Of a stretch of DNA of 8,418 bases, positions 6,871-8,418 are shown one piece after another. How positions within the stretch are numbered: position 1 is the stretch's first letter; every line of letters starts with the position of its first letter. Under the pieces are notes generated by a model. That model saw only the letters and a program-made list of their open reading frames with translations. It was not told where the DNA came from and ran no database searches. Location: positions 1 to 8,418 of the forward strand of contig CAYWOD010000159.1 in NCBI GenBank assembly GCA_964459805.1, written 5' to 3'. Origin of the DNA: DAOVRL01 sp964459805. GTDB taxonomy: Bacteria; Planctomycetota; Phycisphaerae; Sedimentisphaerales; Anaerobacaceae. The position numbers were made by a program, and so were the translations under genes.

Positions 6871-7191
6871 ATGGCTAAACAGAAGCGAATTGAGACCCAG
6901 CCGCTCGAAATAGTCGAGCCGATAGGAAAACGCGTCCTGATTCGCAAGGACGAGGACAAAAAGCAGACCAAGGGAGGCATCCAACTGCCCGACAATATAG
7001 AAATCCCCACGATAACCGGCCGAATCGTAACAATCTCAGCCGAGGTCGGAAACTGCGAAGATATTCCCCTGCGGCAATACGACAAAGTCCTGTTCAATCC
7101 CAAGGGCGCCATACCCGTAGATTTCGAGGGCGACAATCGCCTCTTCGTCGTCGAGATTGAAAACGTCGTCGTGGTCTTCCGCAAATCATAA
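6871..7191 (+). CDS. groES: Co-chaperonin GroES family protein
   Basis: A 106-residue protein. It contains the GroES beta-barrel: IVEPIGKRVLIRKDED (residues ~14-29), the mobile loop region KQTKGGIQLPD (~31-41) that in the family contacts GroEL, ITGRIVTIS, and YDKVLFNPKGAIPVDFEG ending in FVVEIENVVVVF. Length fits the family (~95-110), and the wording matches the planctomycete variety. ATG 6871 is chosen because GAGG (6863-6866) sits just upstream and MAKQKR is a usual beginning. The in-frame ATG at 6829 would add 14 unconserved residues. GroES caps the GroEL folding chamber in the cytoplasm. No groEL is next to it in this window; it has its own promoter and so appears to be a separate unit. 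I am confident of the family. Whether this is the main GroES or a paralogue cannot be told. Confidence 0.93.
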   Translation: MAKQKRIETQPLEIVEPIGKRVLIRKDEDKKQTKGGIQLPDNIEIPTITGRIVTISAEVGNCEDIPLRQYDKVLFNPKGAIPVDFEGDNRLFVVEIENVVVVFRKS

Positions 7192-7367
7192 AGTCGCTCA
7201 CGTGACGTATGCGTGAAACAGCCGCCGCCCGGGGACAAGCCTCATATTTACCCTTGCTGCCCCTGAGAAAGCACAGGTTTATGATATATAAATTCGGCGA
7301 ACCCTCGGCTCTAAGCCCCATTAAAGAATCGGAGGAATTTGGGGATTCGCACGGGGACAATTGACAG

Positions 7368-7577
7368 ATGACCCCGGCCTGGAAAGGCAGCGACCAGATA
7401 TCAACTCTGGTGTCTAAGAACAGCCATTTTCTGATTAAGGAGGGCCAGGAAGAACACGAGCGAGAAGAAATAGTCATCCTCGGACCCGATGGCGAATTTC
7501 GCAGAGTCCTAAGCAAAGACTGGCCGGACAAATCAGGTGAAGACGCAGAAGCTCCCGAAAATGGTTCATCCGGATAA
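7368..7577 (+). CDS. Small acidic hypothetical protein
   Basis: 69 codons from ATG 7368, the first start after an in-frame stop at 7362. GGGGA (7353-7357) lies 10 bases upstream; a stronger GGAGGA (7331-7336) is too far away. The middle part (IKEGQEEHEREEIVILGP, then DGEFRRVLSKDWP) has a plausible helix-then-strand character with charged and hydrophobic residues mixed as in real proteins. The tail (SGEDAEAPENGSSG) is acidic and probably disordered. There is no signal peptide or membrane segment. It matches no family I recognise. It follows groES by 176 bases; an AT-rich stretch around 7280-7291 (TATGATATATAA) could hold a promoter, but no fitting -35 is seen. It may not be real. Confidence 0.45.
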   Translation: MTPAWKGSDQISTLVSKNSHFLIKEGQEEHEREEIVILGPDGEFRRVLSKDWPDKSGEDAEAPENGSSG

Positions 7578-7756
7578 TGCGTAGGCCCCCAAAGCCCCTT
7601 GTCCGCCACCTCGGCGTCGCCCTCACCCAAAGCTGGCCCGGCAACGAGGCTTCTGGCCAATGGGCGCCCCGCTTGCCTGTTGCCGAGGCGAAGGTTGCCG
7701 GAAAGTGGGGCCACCTTGCAGGCGCACCGACTTGTTGAAAGCACGCCGGCCTGGTC
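7578..7756. other. GC-rich spacer between convergent genes, rich in dyads
   Basis: CCGGCAAC (7638-7645) pairs perfectly with GTTGCCGG (7694-7701). Within it an extra GTTGCC (7679-7684) could pair with the same left arm. AAGGTTGCC (7691-7699) can instead pair with GGCCACCTT (7709-7717), with one mismatch. These are mutually exclusive folds. No T-run follows any stem on either strand, so an intrinsic terminator is not clear. It may separate the plus-strand small ORF from the minus-strand oxidoreductase gene, or be a repeat. Confidence 0.4.
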
Positions 7757-8418
7757 TTATACGAGCTTGTCGCGGCCGGTCGCGATGGGGTAGAACACAC
7801 CGGGACCGGGCTTGAGATCGGCCTGCTTCGGCACAAGGTCCTGTTTGCTGGCCTTGAGCAGCCAGTTCCAACTGAAGCTGCGCCCCGTGTAGGCGGAAAT
7901 ACGCGCCCCAATAGCTGTCAGCGTGCTCTCGGCGATCCGCTGGCCTTCGTTAAGCGGCTTGCCCGCCCTAATGCTCGCGATCAAGTCGATGTGCTCCTGC
8001 TCCATTCCGTTAACGTTCCTGCCGCTGAACTTCCACGGATTTTCGCCGGAGATGCTGTTACTGCAGTTGCTCGTGCCCTTAGTGCCGACGACCTTCTCGC
8101 CGTTGCGTCCGCTGCCGGGACTATGCCCGCTGAAGCTCAGACAGCGCGCCCCGTTGGGGTATTCGAACTCGGCGAAGATGTGATCAAAGATGTCGCCGTT
8201 GTATTTCTCCCAGTCCTCCTCGCTGTCGTTGTTGTACTTCCGGCAGACCTCCTTGGCTGACTTCACCTGCCCGCTGTTGTAGCTGCGCCAGGCACGGCCG
8301 CCCAGCGACGTGAAGTTCTTCGGCGGGCCGTTGAAGCACCAGTTCATTATGTCGATGTTGTGGATGTGCTGCTCGCAGATCTGGTCGCCGGACAGCCACG
8401 TGAAGTGGTACCAGTTGT
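7757..8418 (-). CDS. Gfo/Idh/MocA family oxidoreductase, C-terminal part
   Basis: The minus-strand frame is open to the right edge, so the last 219 residues are visible and the N-terminal NAD(P)-binding Rossmann domain lies outside. The visible part starts NWYHFTWLSGDQICEQHIHN, whose H-x-H-N-x-D region belongs to the family's substrate/catalytic site. It continues with FNGPPKNFTSLGGRAWR, FDHIFAEFEYPNGARC and GMEQEHIDLIASIRAGKPLN, then EGQRIAESTLTAIGARISAY. All are typical of planctomycete members, which are usually annotated as dehydrogenases of sugars or inositol-like substrates. An ATG at 8345-8347 is internal, not the start. The actual substrate cannot be inferred. It is convergent with the small ORF and groES. 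Confidence 0.93.
   Translation of the reverse strand, partial: NWYHFTWLSGDQICEQHIHNIDIMNWCFNGPPKNFTSLGGRAWRSYNSGQVKSAKEVCRKYNNDSEEDWEKYNGDIFDHIFAEFEYPNGARCLSFSGHSPGSGRNGEKVVGTKGTSNCSNSISGENPWKFSGRNVNGMEQEHIDLIASIRAGKPLNEGQRIAESTLTAIGARISAYTGRSFSWNWLLKASKQDLVPKQADLKPGPGVFYPIATGRDKLV

Noticed and set aside
6509..6913. A 134-codon plus-strand frame between topA and groES
   Set aside because: It runs through the palindromic repeat, the groES promoter and the groES start; the translation is Arg/Ser-rich and uninformative.
7339..7371. A TTG-started 10-codon leader peptide overlapping the start of the small ORF
   Set aside because: The GGAGGA motif is only 2-3 bases from the TTG, too close for normal initiation, and the peptide has no regulatory codon pattern.
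7094..7744. A 216-codon minus-strand frame
   Set aside because: It overlaps the end of groES and the whole small plus-strand ORF, has low-complexity Arg/Ser/Pro-rich sequence, and matches no family.
7923..8260. Plus-strand frames opposite the oxidoreductase
   Set aside because: They are antisense shadows of a well-supported Gfo/Idh/MocA gene with clear family motifs on the other strand.

Overview
The window most likely comes from a planctomycete-type bacterium, probably of the class Phycisphaerae or a close PVC relative. This is an inference from gene content, not from a marker gene. The evidence is a large secreted LamG protein with dockerin-like flanks, a stand-alone pseudopilin with an FTLIELLVVIAIIALL leader and an H-X9-DG tail, a GroES of the planctomycete type, a Gfo/Idh/MocA dehydrogenase and an IS66 fragment. 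Composition is moderate GC, with long intergenic stretches and several decayed genes, as is common in these genomes.

Layout, left to right. The first ~1 kb is the 3' end of a secreted LamG (concanavalin-like) protein, closed by a strong hairpin. A promoter and leader then precede a complete pseudopilin-like gene (1305-2162). A gene-poor stretch (2163-2673) leads into the left part of an IS66-type insertion sequence. Its transposase gene is cut after about 110 codons and abuts, out of frame, the Walker A region of an ECF-type cobalt/nickel transporter ATPase (CbiO-like). That ATPase has lost its start and carries changes at the Q-loop and H-loop positions, so 2674-3741 reads as an IS-associated deletion scar containing two broken genes.

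After the scar comes an intact topoisomerase I gene (topA, 3939-6290) with its own promoter and two leader hairpins. The next 580 bases hold what looks like a polysaccharide deacetylase reduced to its first and last few residues, and a ~94-bp palindromic extragenic repeat. A clear sigma70-type promoter then drives a single groES gene (6871-7191). A small acidic ORF (7368-7577) and a GC-rich, dyad-filled spacer follow. The window ends in the C-terminal part of a Gfo/Idh/MocA oxidoreductase on the minus strand.

The genes do not form one pathway. topA and groES are housekeeping genes with separate promoters. The LamG protein, pseudopilin, deacetylase remnant and oxidoreductase fit a polysaccharide-degrading lifestyle. 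I see no convincing new multi-gene system. The most informative features are the IS66/CbiO junction, the internally deleted deacetylase and the palindromic repeat.
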